A DNA stretch of 12,388 nt from Gammaproteobacteria bacterium (GCA_020445165.1 JAGRHE010000076.1:1-12388); one strand, 5' to 3'; positions 1-7,658 are shown, counted from the first letter of the stretch. Numbers and translations are program-made. The notes: a model not told the origin generated them from the letters alone.

Positions 1-711
1 GGCTGGACCTTCGTCGACATCCGCGACGTCGATCTGGGCAGCTACGTGGCCGCCGCACAACAGGCGGTGCGCGAACAGGTCGAACTGCCGGCCGGCTATT
101 CGATCACCTGGTCCGGCCAGTACGAGTACATGCTGCGCGCCCAGGAACGCCTGAGCCAGGTCGTGCCACTGACGCTCGTCATTATCTTCGTGCTGCTGTA
201 CCTGACCTTCCGTCACACCGGCCAGGCATTGATGGTCATGGCCTCGTTGCCATTCGCGCTGGTCGGCGGGTTCTGGCTGATTTTCCTGCTCGACTTCAAC
301 CTGTCGGTCGCGGTCGGGGTCGGCTTCATCGCCCTGGCCGGCGTCGCGGCCGAATTCGGCGTGATCATGCTGGTCTACCTCGACAACGCACTGCGCGATC
401 ACCAGCAGCGCGGGCCGCTCACCGCGCAGAGCCTGCGTGCGGCGATCATGGAAGGGGCGGTGCTGCGCGTGCGACCGAAGGCGATGACGGTCGCGGTGAT
501 CGTCGCCGGCCTGCTGCCGATCTTCCTCGGCAGCGGCACCGGCTCGGAGGTGATGCGCCGGATCGCCGCGCCGATGATCGGCGGCATGATCACCGCCCCA
601 CTACTGTCGCTGTTCGTGATACCGGTGATCTACCTGCTGTGGAAGGGACGCCAGGTGGCGGCGCCGGAGGAGGAGGCTGTCGAAACTGACGCCAACACGG
701 CGCAGGTCTGA
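1..711 (+). CDS. Heavy-metal efflux RND transporter, CusA/CzcA family, C-terminal part (5' truncated by window)
   Basis: The reading frame is open from base 1, so this is the last 236 codons of a protein that is normally about 1,000-1,050 residues. The family forms the inner-membrane proton-driven pump of a tripartite complex that exports Cu(I)/Ag(I) or Zn/Co/Cd across the cell envelope. Seen here: the HME-RND segment [16 protein letters not shown] at the start, then WSGQYEYM, then four or more hydrophobic helices. AEFGVIML and RVRPKAMT are followed by [16 protein letters not shown], a signature stretch near the C-terminus of HME-RND pumps. An acidic tail ends at TGA. An internal GTG at 46 is not a start. 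The metal cannot be decided because the periplasmic and TM4 selectivity residues lie outside the window. The gene converges on the next one, with a hairpin between them. Confidence 0.95.
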   Translation, partial: GWTFVDIRDVDLGSYVAAAQQAVREQVELPAGYSITWSGQYEYMLRAQERLSQVVPLTLVIIFVLLYLTFRHTGQALMVMASLPFALVGGFWLIFLLDFNLSVAVGVGFIALAGVAAEFGVIMLVYLDNALRDHQQRGPLTAQSLRAAIMEGAVLRVRPKAMTVAVIVAGLLPIFLGSGTGSEVMRRIAAPMIGGMITAPLLSLFVIPVIYLLWKGRQVAAPEEEAVETDANTAQV

Positions 712-757
712 TCGGCATCGGGTCGGCATCGTCAGCCGGCGCGGTGGGTCAACGGGC

Positions 758-781
758 AACCGTCGGACAGCTCGGACGGTT
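758..781. terminator. Hairpin between convergent genes, possible bidirectional terminator
   Basis: A perfect 7-bp inverted repeat, AACCGTC (758-764) and GACGGTT (775-781), with a 10-nt loop. It lies 46 nt after the efflux pump stop and just before the stop of the minus-strand gene ending at 789. There is no clear T-tract on either side, so termination is inferred from position and symmetry only. Confidence 0.4.
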
Positions 782-788
782 CCGCGCG

Positions 789-1172
789 CTAACTCAACCA
801 GCTGCGCACGCTGTTCACGACTCCCTGTTCGTTGCGCCCTGTCACCGGCAGCCTCACCCGGGTGCCATCCTTGAGCATCAGAAACGATCCGGTCCCCGCC
901 TGCCATGCCACGGAATCGATCGTGGCCTTCGGGATCCGGGTCGAGCGGAAATTGCTGACCAGCCTGATCGCATCGCCGTCGTTGATGATGGCGGTCAGTG
1001 CCGCCGCGAGCAGTGCGATGACAAACAGCACCAGCAACAGCACCATGCCCCAGAACACCCAGTTGCGGTCTTCGACCTCGCTGAGGAGCGCGACACCGAA
1101 CGCACTGAACGCGACAAAGAATGTCAGCAGGGCGGACACCCAGGGTGCGGTCTTGATACGGGTTCGTGGCAT
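789..1172 (-). CDS. Small membrane protein with two N-terminal helices and a soluble C-terminal domain, function unknown
   Basis: 127 residues starting MPRTRIKTAP. The frame is open further upstream, but the ATG at 1172 has a good ribosome site (AGGTGG about 5 nt upstream), and an upstream start would run into the divergent gene. Two hydrophobic helices are visible (about residues 11-30 and 38-60). About 60 hydrophilic residues follow and look beta-rich, with the segments AIRLVSNFRSTRI, IDSVAW, SFLMLKDGTRVRLPV, then a closing amphipathic helix. This layout resembles small bacterial PH-like membrane proteins, in which the soluble domain follows a helical hairpin; that is an inference from shape, not a recognised family. 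It is divergent from the DUF924 gene with only 46 bp between the starts. Function unknown. Confidence 0.8.
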   Translation of the reverse strand: MPRTRIKTAPWVSALLTFFVAFSAFGVALLSEVEDRNWVFWGMVLLLVLFVIALLAAALTAIINDGDAIRLVSNFRSTRIPKATIDSVAWQAGTGSFLMLKDGTRVRLPVTGRNEQGVVNSVRSWLS

Positions 1173-1218
1173 CGGACCACCTGTTAGGCTGTCATGATCG
1201 ACAGCACGAGTATAGGTA

Positions 1219-1761
1219 ATGAACCCTGACGACATACTCACATTCTGGTTCGCCGATGACATGCGCCGCGCATGGTTTCGGTCGACCCCGGAACTCGACG
1301 CGCTGATCCGCGACCGGTTCGAAGCAACCTGGCTGGCGGCGGCGGAAGGTGCGCTCGAGCACTGGCAGGCAACGCCCTACGGTGCGCTGGCGCTGGCGAT
1401 CGTGCTCGACCAGTTGCCGTTGAACATGTTTCGCGGCCAGGCGCGAGCTTTCGCGACCGAAGCCGCTGCCATCGCGGTCAGCAAACAGGCGATCGCAGCC
1501 GGATTCGATGCGCAACTGGCCGGCGACCGGGTCGCGTTCCTCTACATGCCGTTGATGCACAGCGAATCGCTGCGCGACCAGGATCTGTCCGTGAAGTTGT
1601 TCGAGGCGGCGGGGCTGAAGGACAACCTGCGTTTCGCCCGCCATCACCGCGAACTGATCCGACGCTTCGGGCACTTTCCGCACCGCAACGAGATCCTCGG
1701 GCGAACCAGCACGGTTATCGAGCGCCTGTACCTGGCATCGAACGAGGCGTTTACGGGATAG
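1219..1761 (+). CDS. DUF924 family protein
   Basis: 180 residues, the usual length for DUF924 (PF06041), a widespread all-helical TPR-like family with no established biochemical role. Family hallmarks are the N-terminal ILTFWFADD followed by WF, then the central ALAIVLDQLPLNMFRG, in which Asp-Gln-Leu-Pro-Arg/Leu-Asn is strongly conserved. Next come FLYMPLMHSES and the C-terminal FGHFPHRNEILGR. No signal peptide or membrane helix, so it is cytoplasmic. The ATG at 1219 has a weak purine-rich site (ATAGG). The short shared upstream region with the minus-strand membrane gene suggests overlapping divergent promoters. Confidence 0.92.
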   Translation: MNPDDILTFWFADDMRRAWFRSTPELDALIRDRFEATWLAAAEGALEHWQATPYGALALAIVLDQLPLNMFRGQARAFATEAAAIAVSKQAIAAGFDAQLAGDRVAFLYMPLMHSESLRDQDLSVKLFEAAGLKDNLRFARHHRELIRRFGHFPHRNEILGRTSTVIERLYLASNEAFTG

Positions 1762-1789
1762 GGTCGGAAGTGGCGGCGCGGACCGGGGG

Positions 1790-1810
1790 CCCGCAACCGC
1801 CCGGTTGGGC
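1790..1810. terminator. Weak hairpin between the convergent DUF924 and dodecin genes
   Basis: CAACC (1794-1798) and GGTTG (1803-1807) enclose a 4-nt GCCC loop, and flanking C and G residues can extend the stem past a one-base bulge. It sits in the 54-bp convergent gap. There is no U-tract, so a terminator role rests on position only. Confidence 0.3.
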
Positions 1811-1815
1811 ACGGA

Positions 1816-2019
1816 TCAGTCGTTGAGGATGAAGGTGACCTTCAGGTTGACCCGGTATTCCGAGATCTTGCCGTCCTTGACCACGACCTGCTGGCTCTGC
1901 ACCCAGGCCCCGGTGACACCCTTTAGGGTCTTCGAGGCACGCTTGATGCCTTTGGCGACGGCATCGTCGAAACCGGTCTTCGAAGATGCGATGATTTCTG
2001 TGACTTTTGCTACCGACAT
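1816..2019 (-). CDS. Dodecin family flavin-binding protein
   Basis: 67 residues, the normal size for dodecin, a small protein that assembles into a hollow dodecamer and stores or buffers flavins (riboflavin, FMN, FAD) in the cytoplasm. Seen: N-terminal VAKVTEIIASSKTGFDDAV, the central SKTLKGVTGAWVQSQQV (the conserved Trp stacks on flavin in the family), and the C-terminal EYRVNLKVTFIL strand. The frame continues upstream, but ATG at 2019 is preceded by an excellent site (AAGGAGA, about 6 nt) and gives the family N-terminus. It is divergent from the next plus-strand gene. Family assignment is firm; the flavin bound is not determinable. Confidence 0.95.
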   Translation of the reverse strand: MSVAKVTEIIASSKTGFDDAVAKGIKRASKTLKGVTGAWVQSQQVVVKDGKISEYRVNLKVTFILND

Positions 2020-2132
2020 GGGTGTTCTCCTTTGGCGCTTTTCTGCTTGGTTCTTCTGCCGCAACGCATCTGTCTTCACGGGACGGCCCTTGTAACCGTA
2101 GCAGATCGCGGCGCTTTGTCCGCGCGACCGGC

Positions 2133-2480
2133 ATGCCGTTGATCGATCTGGACCTGCGTTGCTGCGCAGACTGGATCGGTCGCGGTTTCGATGCGGAATG
2201 CCTGCGCGACAGGCTGAACGGGTTGCCTGCCGGAGTACTGCCGCTGGCCGGCGCCTGCACCCAGGGTGGATTGGTCGACGAGTCGGCGCGCAGCATCGGC
2301 ATGCTGCGCAATTGGCACGAGGGCGGTTGCGGACATGTCCGTATCGGGGTGTTCTTCGGCGAGGTGGTCGCCGGCTGCAACTGCAACGACGACCCGGTGA
2401 CCGGCAATGTCTATGCCTGCTTCGACCTGCGCATCGATCCGCACCAGGCGCGTACCGGCGTGACCGCGGTCGAGGACTGA
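2133..2480 (+). CDS. Small cysteine-rich conserved-looking protein, function unknown
   Basis: 115 residues starting MPLIDLDLRC. I do not recognise the family. It has eight cysteines at residues 10, 11, 23, 42, 66, 82, 84 and 96, including adjacent RCC, ACTQGG and a GCNCNDDP motif, which could bind a metal. There is no signal peptide or membrane helix. Strand-like segments LIDLDLRC, HVRIGVFFGEVV and CFDLRID suggest a small alpha/beta fold. The longer open frame to 2007 overlaps the dodecin coding region and has no family-like sequence; no GTG or TTG start lies close upstream, so 2133 is chosen although its ribosome site is poor. Third-position GC bias in this frame supports real coding. It converges on the GGDEF-EAL gene, whose stop is 10 nt away. 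Confidence 0.7.
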   Translation: MPLIDLDLRCCADWIGRGFDAECLRDRLNGLPAGVLPLAGACTQGGLVDESARSIGMLRNWHEGGCGHVRIGVFFGEVVAGCNCNDDPVTGNVYACFDLRIDPHQARTGVTAVED

Positions 2481-2490
2481 CCGCGGTCGG

Positions 2491-4461
2491 TCAGAATCCC
2501 ACCCTGGCCACGGCCGACGGCACAGTGTCGAAGATCTGGTCTGCCAGCGCGAGAAACTCGGCTCGCGGCAGCGGACGACTGAACAGGTAGCCCTGCAGGT
2601 AGCGGCAACCATGCATGACCAGCCAGTCACGCTGGCGCTCTGTTTCGACACCTTCGGCGACGATCGCGTGCTGCAGCCGGTCGCCCAGCGTGATCACCGC
2701 ATCGACCAGTGCACAGTCACGCGGATTGCCCGGGATCTCATCGACGAACGACTTGTCGATCTTGATCAGGTCGACCGGCAGGCGCTTGAGGTAGGACAGC
2801 GACGAGAAGCCGGTGCCGAAATCGTCCAGCGCCACCTTGATCCCGATCTCCTTGAGTTCCGCCAGCAAGGTTTCTGCACGCTGCGCGTCCTGCAGCAGCG
2901 CACTCTCGGTGACTTCGAGGTCGAGCACACATGACGGCAGGCCGCTTGCCTCGATCAAGGTACGGATGTCGTCGACGAAGCTTTCCTGGCGCAGCTGGTG
3001 CGCCGACACGTTGACGTGCATGGTCACCTGGTGATCGACGGCGGTCTTCCATTCTGCCGCCGTGGCCAGGGCCTCACCGGCAACCCAGTGGCCGATCGGT
3101 GCGATCAGGCCGCTGTGCTCGGCGATCTCGATGAAGCCGGTCGGCGACAGCAGGCCACGTTGCGGATGGTTCCAGCGCAGCAGCGCCTCGGCCGAGGCGA
3201 CGCGTCCGGTGCGGGCGTCGATGATCGGCTGGTAATAGACTTCGAGCTCGCCCTTCTCCAGCGCCATGCGCAGTTCGTCGCGCAGGGCCAGCTGCTCCGA
3301 GACCATCTCTGACATGCTCGGATCGTAGAACACGTAGTTGTTCGGGCCTTTCGCTTTCGCCGCGTACATCGCGGTATCGGCATGCTTGAGCAGCGAATGC
3401 ACGTCAGCACCATCACGCGGGTACACCACCAGGCCACAGCTCCAGGTGACGTAGGTCTGGTATTCACCGATCTCGTAGTAGCGTCCGACACAGGAGAACA
3501 GCCGTTCGACCAAGGTATCGGCGCCGGGACCATCCTCACTGTCCTCGATCACGACCACGAATTCGTCGCCGCCCAGGCGGGCGACGATATCGCTTTCGCG
3601 CACCACCGATTTCATCGACTCGGCAACTTGGGCGAGCAGGAAATCGCCATACTCGTGGCCGAAGCTGTCATTGATTTCCTTGAACGCATCCAGGTCGATG
3701 AAGGCGATTGTCAACTCGTGTCTGGCGCGGCGTGCACGGGCCAAGGCCTGGTGCATGCGGGTATGCAGGTAGGCGCGGTTGGGCAGGCCGGTGAGCACGT
3801 CGTGGGTGGCCATGAACTCGGCCTCGTCGCGCTGGGCCTGTAGTTTCACGTTGGCGTCGGCCAGACGGTCGATCATGACCAGGAAGAATTTCGGCATCAA
3901 GACCAGGCCGAACATCAGGCCGATGTAGGTGCCGGGGTTCTGCCACAGGTAGCCGCTGCTGGCCAGCGCACCGCTGAATCCGAGCAGGCCGAACAGCGTG
4001 GCGACCTGCATGAAGTGCTGGCCGTAGCGGATGCCGTTGCCGACCATGACCCACAGGAACAACGGGTAGAAAGCGACCCCGGCGGACTCGAAATAGGCCG
4101 TCAGGTAGGTGGCAAGTCCCAGGTCGAGCACGATGACGATGTAACGCCGCCACAGGTATCGGTTCTTGTGCCGGGTCACGAACGACATGTACAGCGCGCT
4201 GCCAAGCAGGTAGACCAGCGTGACCAGTGATGGGGTCTCGCCGTAGCCGAAGCGACGAAGCGCGATGAACACGATGCAGCCGACCGCAGCCAGCAGGATG
4301 CGGGTCAGCGCCTGGCCCTGTTCCTGGTTCAGACGGCCAGCCGGACGGAAGAACACCGTGCGCCACAAGGAATGGTGCGCCTGCGTGGGTGCTTCTGGTT
4401 CGGATCGGGCGGTCGGGGCTGCAACGGTGCCCGTCATCGGCCCGTCGACGGTTTGCTGCAT
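2491..4461 (-). CDS. Membrane-anchored GGDEF-EAL bifunctional c-di-GMP enzyme
   Basis: 656 residues. It makes and/or degrades the second messenger cyclic di-GMP at the inner membrane. About six hydrophobic helices occupy residues 53-198 as a membrane sensor, followed by a short linker and a GGDEF domain (about 215-380). The active motif GGDEF is intact at 297-301, and a product-inhibition I-site RESD stands at 288-291, exactly five residues before it. The EAL domain (about 395-640) is also intact: EAL at 425-427, EVTES at 516-520, DDFGTG at 546-551, KIDK at 567-570 and EGVET at 603-607. Both activities are therefore possible, which is less common than one degenerate domain. ATG at 4461 has GGAG about 6 nt upstream; Met9 is an alternative start. 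The sensed signal is unknown. Confidence 0.96.
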   Translation of the reverse strand: MQQTVDGPMTGTVAAPTARSEPEAPTQAHHSLWRTVFFRPAGRLNQEQGQALTRILLAAVGCIVFIALRRFGYGETPSLVTLVYLLGSALYMSFVTRHKNRYLWRRYIVIVLDLGLATYLTAYFESAGVAFYPLFLWVMVGNGIRYGQHFMQVATLFGLLGFSGALASSGYLWQNPGTYIGLMFGLVLMPKFFLVMIDRLADANVKLQAQRDEAEFMATHDVLTGLPNRAYLHTRMHQALARARRARHELTIAFIDLDAFKEINDSFGHEYGDFLLAQVAESMKSVVRESDIVARLGGDEFVVVIEDSEDGPGADTLVERLFSCVGRYYEIGEYQTYVTWSCGLVVYPRDGADVHSLLKHADTAMYAAKAKGPNNYVFYDPSMSEMVSEQLALRDELRMALEKGELEVYYQPIIDARTGRVASAEALLRWNHPQRGLLSPTGFIEIAEHSGLIAPIGHWVAGEALATAAEWKTAVDHQVTMHVNVSAHQLRQESFVDDIRTLIEASGLPSCVLDLEVTESALLQDAQRAETLLAELKEIGIKVALDDFGTGFSSLSYLKRLPVDLIKIDKSFVDEIPGNPRDCALVDAVITLGDRLQHAIVAEGVETERQRDWLVMHGCRYLQGYLFSRPLPRAEFLALADQIFDTVPSAVARVGF

Positions 4462-4483
4462 ACGGTCTCCGTGGCAAGGCGGC

Positions 4484-4503
4484 GGTGGCGTAAGAACGCC
4501 ACC
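4484..4503. other. Perfect hairpin in the leader of the GGDEF-EAL gene
   Basis: GGTGGCG (4484-4490) and CGCCACC (4497-4503) form a 7-bp GC-rich stem with a 6-nt loop, 22 nt upstream of the GGDEF-EAL start. If transcribed it lies in that gene's 5' leader; it could alternatively be part of a terminator region for the gene upstream. Role not determinable. Confidence 0.35.
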
Positions 4504-4589
4504 CTGGCCAATGAATCGGCCACGGTTCGTGCATCTTGACTGGGCGACGCGTCAGGTCGGGGGTTTTCAGGGGTCCGTGGGACAGGATC

Positions 4590-4612
4590 GGCCCGGTCGC
4601 GATGACCGGGCC
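4590..4612 (-). terminator. Strong hairpin downstream of the rubrerythrin-like gene
   Basis: GGCCCGGTC (4590-4598) and GACCGGGCC (4604-4612) form a perfect 9-bp stem with a 5-nt loop, starting 24 nt past the stop codon of the rubrerythrin-like gene. No U-tract follows on the minus strand, so it may end transcription weakly or protect the mRNA 3' end rather than act as a classic intrinsic terminator. Confidence 0.5.
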
Positions 4613-4636
4613 ACAGCTTGGGGTACTGCGTCGACG

Positions 4637-5203
4637 TCAGTGAGCCATGGCGGCGCCTGCGCGTGCCTGCTCGAAGTCGGCCAGCGCGGCGCGGAACCAG
4701 TCGGCATGCTGGGCCTCGGAATCGACCACGCGCTGGTACACGTCGGCCTCGTCATCGCGGCCCTCGGCGCGCGCCTGGTCGCGGAAGCGTGGATAGATGT
4801 CCCGGTACTCGCGTTCTTCGACCGAAATCGCCACGCGCAGTGCCTTCTCGACCACGCCGTCCGGGTTCATGCTGATCAGGGCATCGCAGTTGGCGCGGAT
4901 CGTGGTCAGCGCATCGATGGCCCGCTGGGTGTCTTCGCCGCGGGCCGGCACACCGATGTCGTCGTACAACTCGCGCAGCCAAACCGCGTGCAGCTTCTCC
5001 TCGCCGGCGACCTTCATGAACAGCGTTGCCAGCTGTGGATATCCGGCCTGTTTCGCCCAGCGCGCGAATTCGGGATACATGATCTGGTTCTCGTACTCTT
5101 CGACGTCCACGAACGACGACGCGGTGACGTTGGCGTCGGCGGATTGCTGCGCGGCAGCGAAACACTCGAAGATCATGTCTTCGGTGATTTCGGGCAATGT
5201 CAT
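4637..5203 (-). CDS. Rubrerythrin-like ferritin-fold protein without rubredoxin domain
   Basis: 188 residues with the di-iron four-helix-bundle pattern of the rubrerythrin/ferritin-like superfamily. Candidate iron ligands are Glu35/Glu36 (EEYENQ), Glu69 with His72 (EEKLH), Glu129/Glu130 (EEREY) and Glu163 with His166 (SEAQH); the paired E...ExxH arrangement is the family signature. Classical rubrerythrins reduce hydrogen peroxide in the cytoplasm using electrons from a C-terminal rubredoxin domain. Here there is no CxxC pair and the protein ends soon after the fourth helix, so electrons would have to come from a separate donor. No signal peptide. ATG at 5203 has a good site (AAGGAG, 8 nt). 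It lies next to the cytochrome b gene on the same strand, 172 bp away, so it is probably a separate transcription unit. Peroxide or NO stress defence is an inference. Confidence 0.88.
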   Translation of the reverse strand: MTLPEITEDMIFECFAAAQQSADANVTASSFVDVEEYENQIMYPEFARWAKQAGYPQLATLFMKVAGEEKLHAVWLRELYDDIGVPARGEDTQRAIDALTTIRANCDALISMNPDGVVEKALRVAISVEEREYRDIYPRFRDQARAEGRDDEADVYQRVVDSEAQHADWFRAALADFEQARAGAAMAH

Positions 5204-5347
5204 ACCTGATTCTCCTTCAGTTGGTTATTGCGTCGGATTACACCCGGCCACGGGTCGACTTTGTTGGTTTAGCAGGTTCTGCCGGGTTTGTCCTTGTTCC
5301 CTGTCGCTTCCCCGGGCCCGCATGTACAGGCCTTGTCCAGTCAACCG

Positions 5348-5368
5348 CCGGCACGAGGTTCATGCCGG
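5348..5368 (-). terminator. Hairpin after the cytochrome b gene
   Basis: CCGGCA (5348-5353) and TGCCGG (5363-5368) make a perfect 6-bp stem with a 9-nt loop, and two more C-G pairs can form beyond a mismatch. It starts 7 nt past the stop of the cytochrome b gene and would end the octaheme/cytochrome b transcript. No U-tract follows. The rest of the 172-bp gap 5204-5375 shows only the rubrerythrin ribosome site and a TGTAAT-like -10 candidate near 5250 without a convincing -35. Confidence 0.4.
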
Positions 5369-5375
5369 AGGCGCC

Positions 5376-6014
5376 TTATGCGCTTTGTTTGATGTCACTG
5401 GCCACATCGGTGGCTTCGTCAGTTTCTTCGTAACCGGTGATCATGCCTTTCAAGAAGCCGAACGGTTTTTCGCTCGTCGTCAGCGCCAGGTAGAGGTGAA
5501 CAACCAGGAAGGCGAGCATCAGGAATGCACCGAGGGTGTGCAGCAGGGCGACCGGCGCCAGCGCCAGGCCATCGAGTCCAAACTCGCTCCAGTACGGGTA
5601 AGAGATGTAGACCAGCCCGCTGATCCAGATCACCGGCCCGATCATCACGTGCAGGGACAGGTAGGCCATGCGTTGCAGCGGGTTGTGCCGGTGCCAGCGA
5701 TCCTTGTGGAACGGATGCGGCTCGCCCTTGAAGATACCCAGACCGTAGTAGCGGACCATGGCCAGAATGCGATCGATCGGCGAGGGTATGTACTGCTTCC
5801 ATTCGCCCGTGGTAATGTGCCAGAACCAGGCCAGAAGCCAGAGGCCGAGCAGCGTCCAGGCGGCCGTTGCGTGGTAGTCGGCGGCGCGCTCGAAACCCAG
5901 CAGTGTGTAGGTTCCGTGAACCTCGAAGCCGGTCAGCAGCAGACCGATCACGAGCAGGGCCTGCAGCCAGTGATACAGGCGCAGGAATCGCGAGTACAGG
6001 TAAAGTCGGGCCAT
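5376..6014 (-). CDS. Cytochrome b561-like di-heme membrane subunit (cytochrome b/b6 type), partner of the octaheme cytochrome
   Basis: 212 residues with four hydrophobic helices (about 12-31, 47-66, 117-137, 155-180), the architecture of the hydrogenase/formate dehydrogenase/thiosulfate reductase type cytochrome b family (PF01292). Histidines placed to bind two b hemes are His15 (RLYHW), His48 or His66, His159 (LLHT) and His173 (VVHLY). Such subunits link the membrane quinone pool to a periplasmic enzyme. ATG at 6014 has a strong site (GGAGGAAA) and shares one base with the stop codon of the upstream octaheme gene (TGATG), indicating translational coupling. The open frame extends upstream into that gene but the extra sequence is not family-like. 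It is expected to transfer electrons between quinol and the octaheme protein; direction is not determinable. Confidence 0.92.
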   Translation of the reverse strand: MARLYLYSRFLRLYHWLQALLVIGLLLTGFEVHGTYTLLGFERAADYHATAAWTLLGLWLLAWFWHITTGEWKQYIPSPIDRILAMVRYYGLGIFKGEPHPFHKDRWHRHNPLQRMAYLSLHVMIGPVIWISGLVYISYPYWSEFGLDGLALAPVALLHTLGAFLMLAFLVVHLYLALTTSEKPFGFLKGMITGYEETDEATDVASDIKQSA

Positions 6015-7615
6015 CAGGATTTCCTCCGCCGTGTCCGGGCGACGATGCGGGCGATACCGTGCAGCGCGACACCGCCCAAGGTGCCGAAGACCGCCAGGCC
6101 ACCGAGCATGTCGAGCCATTCGAAGCGGTCACGACCCGGCATGTAGAAACCTTCGACGCCGGCCAGCCGACCGTTGCGGCTGTGGCAGTCGTCGCAGCCC
6201 AGCGCCTCTTCCTTGGGCGCGATCATGTGCGTGACCGGCCAGTAATAGGCGGTTTCCACGAATCCGTATTGTCCGCTGTAGGTCTGGCCGCTGGCCTCGA
6301 GACCGGCCTTGATCGCACGGCCCCAATCGAAGCTTTTCCAGTAGGCGTCGCCATCCTTGCCGAACAGGTGCGGCACGGCCAGCACCTTGTTGCCGGTGTC
6401 ATACGGCTGCCGGCCACGCATCACCTTGAACGGCCAGATGCGGGCGTCCGGATCGTCATAGCTTCCGCCGATCTGGTTGATCTCGACCGGCGTAACGCTG
6501 TCATCAATGGTTGCACCCAGGGTGCGAAAGTCGATGCGACCGTTGAACCAGCGGTATTCGGGGACGACATCGGCCTGCCAGCGGAAATCACCTTTCTTGA
6601 AATCGTAGGTGTCGTAGCCTTGCGCATCCTTGATCACCAGCGGTTTGCCGTGCTGATCCTTGCGCCCGGCAGTCGACCAGTCCCACCACATCTTGGTCTT
6701 GCGCCCGCCGCGGGCGAACTCGGGAACGTGGCAGGTCACGCAGGCGACCTTGTCGGTGTGCTGATCGAGCTTGGCATTGGCCCCGCTGCCATGTGGCCGG
6801 CTGTCATGGCAGGACTCGCAGGTTGCCCGGCTGCCGTCGCTGCGACCGGGGATATCGATACCCTGTTCGTCGCTCGCACGGGTCGCGTAGCGACTACCGG
6901 TGATCTGGTGGCCACCCGCGGTATGGCAGGTCTGGCAGCTGAAGTTCAGGCCCTCGGTATCCATGTGCACGTCGAGCGCGCGGGTCGGTTTTTTCATCGA
7001 GGAATCGAGATGACCGTGTTTGACGCCGTCACCACCACCTCCGTAGAAGTGACAGCTGCCGCAATTGTCACGCGTGGGCTTGCCGACGTGTTGCGCAATC
7101 CGGGCCAGGTCGGGCGCTGGCCAGATCTTGCCTTTCCCGGGTGGCCACTGTTTCGGTTCGTAGTTCGGATGGCCAGCTCCGGTTGGAAACTTCTTGTAGC
7201 TTCCGGTGGTGTCGTGGCACACGAGGCAGTCGACATTCTGCTCCGAGCTGAGGTCGAAATTGGCATCCTTCCAACCGTAACCGATATGACAACTGGTGCA
7301 GCGCGGCCAATTGCTCGCCGTCGCGACACAGAAATTGTTGACGACCTTCTTCTTGCCCAGTTCCTGCCCGGTGACCGGGTTTTCGAAGGCCCAGGTCCAG
7401 TGGCTGGTCTTGTGCAGTTGCTTCGCGGCCTCGGTATGGCAGCCGAGGCAGGCACGGGTGACCGCCGGGCCGTCGGCAAACGGTCCCTTCAGTGCGTCGA
7501 ACTGGCTGTGGTCGGCGGTGCTCTGGGCGGCCGCGGTGGCACTCAAGATCAGCGCGCCAGAGACGCTAAGCAGGAGAGAGACAAACCTGTTGGCGCAGGA
7601 TCGAGCGGCCCGCAT
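6014..7615 (-). CDS. Octaheme c-type cytochrome, tetrathionate reductase (OTR) family, with C-terminal membrane anchor
   Basis: 533 residues. Eight CXXCH heme sites are visible at residues 56, 106, 130, 185, 227, 266, 292 and 474; the long gap before the last site and the overall layout fit the OTR family. The Shewanella member reduces tetrathionate, nitrite and hydroxylamine in vitro, with one lysine-ligated active heme; the physiological substrate is unsettled. An N-terminal Sec signal ends near ATAAA-QS (about residue 30), so the protein is periplasmic. Residues about 501-525 form one hydrophobic helix followed by RTRRRKS, which would anchor the C-terminus in the inner membrane. ATG at 7615 is chosen because it gives a clean signal peptide, although its ribosome site is poor; GTG at 7630 and ATG at 7669 are alternatives. 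It overlaps the cytochrome b gene by one base. Confidence 0.92.
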   Translation of the reverse strand: MRAARSCANRFVSLLLSVSGALILSATAAAQSTADHSQFDALKGPFADGPAVTRACLGCHTEAAKQLHKTSHWTWAFENPVTGQELGKKKVVNNFCVATASNWPRCTSCHIGYGWKDANFDLSSEQNVDCLVCHDTTGSYKKFPTGAGHPNYEPKQWPPGKGKIWPAPDLARIAQHVGKPTRDNCGSCHFYGGGGDGVKHGHLDSSMKKPTRALDVHMDTEGLNFSCQTCHTAGGHQITGSRYATRASDEQGIDIPGRSDGSRATCESCHDSRPHGSGANAKLDQHTDKVACVTCHVPEFARGGRKTKMWWDWSTAGRKDQHGKPLVIKDAQGYDTYDFKKGDFRWQADVVPEYRWFNGRIDFRTLGATIDDSVTPVEINQIGGSYDDPDARIWPFKVMRGRQPYDTGNKVLAVPHLFGKDGDAYWKSFDWGRAIKAGLEASGQTYSGQYGFVETAYYWPVTHMIAPKEEALGCDDCHSRNGRLAGVEGFYMPGRDRFEWLDMLGGLAVFGTLGGVALHGIARIVARTRRRKS

Positions 7616-7630
7616 CGATGCGGGATTCAC

Positions 7631-7658
7631 TTGACGAGTTACATTAGTATTTGTTAAT
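7631..7658 (+). promoter_or_regulatory. Candidate sigma-70-type promoter for the plus-strand small membrane gene
   Basis: TTGACG at 7631-7636 (5 of 6 to the -35 consensus) and GTTAAT at 7653-7658 (4 of 6 to the -10) with a 16-bp spacer. TAATGT at 7655 with an 18-bp spacer is an alternative. A start of transcription near 7665 would leave a leader of about 38 nt. The -10 lies inside the overlapping inverted repeats described separately, which would suit repression. Confidence 0.35.

Noticed and set aside
712..731. Near-tandem TCGGCATCG copies (712-720 and 723-731)
   Set aside because: Only two 9-bp copies in a GC-rich gap after a stop codon; no array and no sign of a mobile or CRISPR origin.
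4265..5209. 314-residue plus-strand frame spanning the GGDEF-EAL start and the rubrerythrin-like gene
   Set aside because: It is antisense to two well-supported genes and to their intergenic gap, with no family features.
5867..7657. 596-residue open frame on the plus strand across the octaheme gene
   Set aside because: It is exactly antisense to a gene with eight CXXCH motifs and a signal peptide; long antisense frames are expected in GC-rich coding DNA, and its translation shows no domain or low-complexity-free family pattern.
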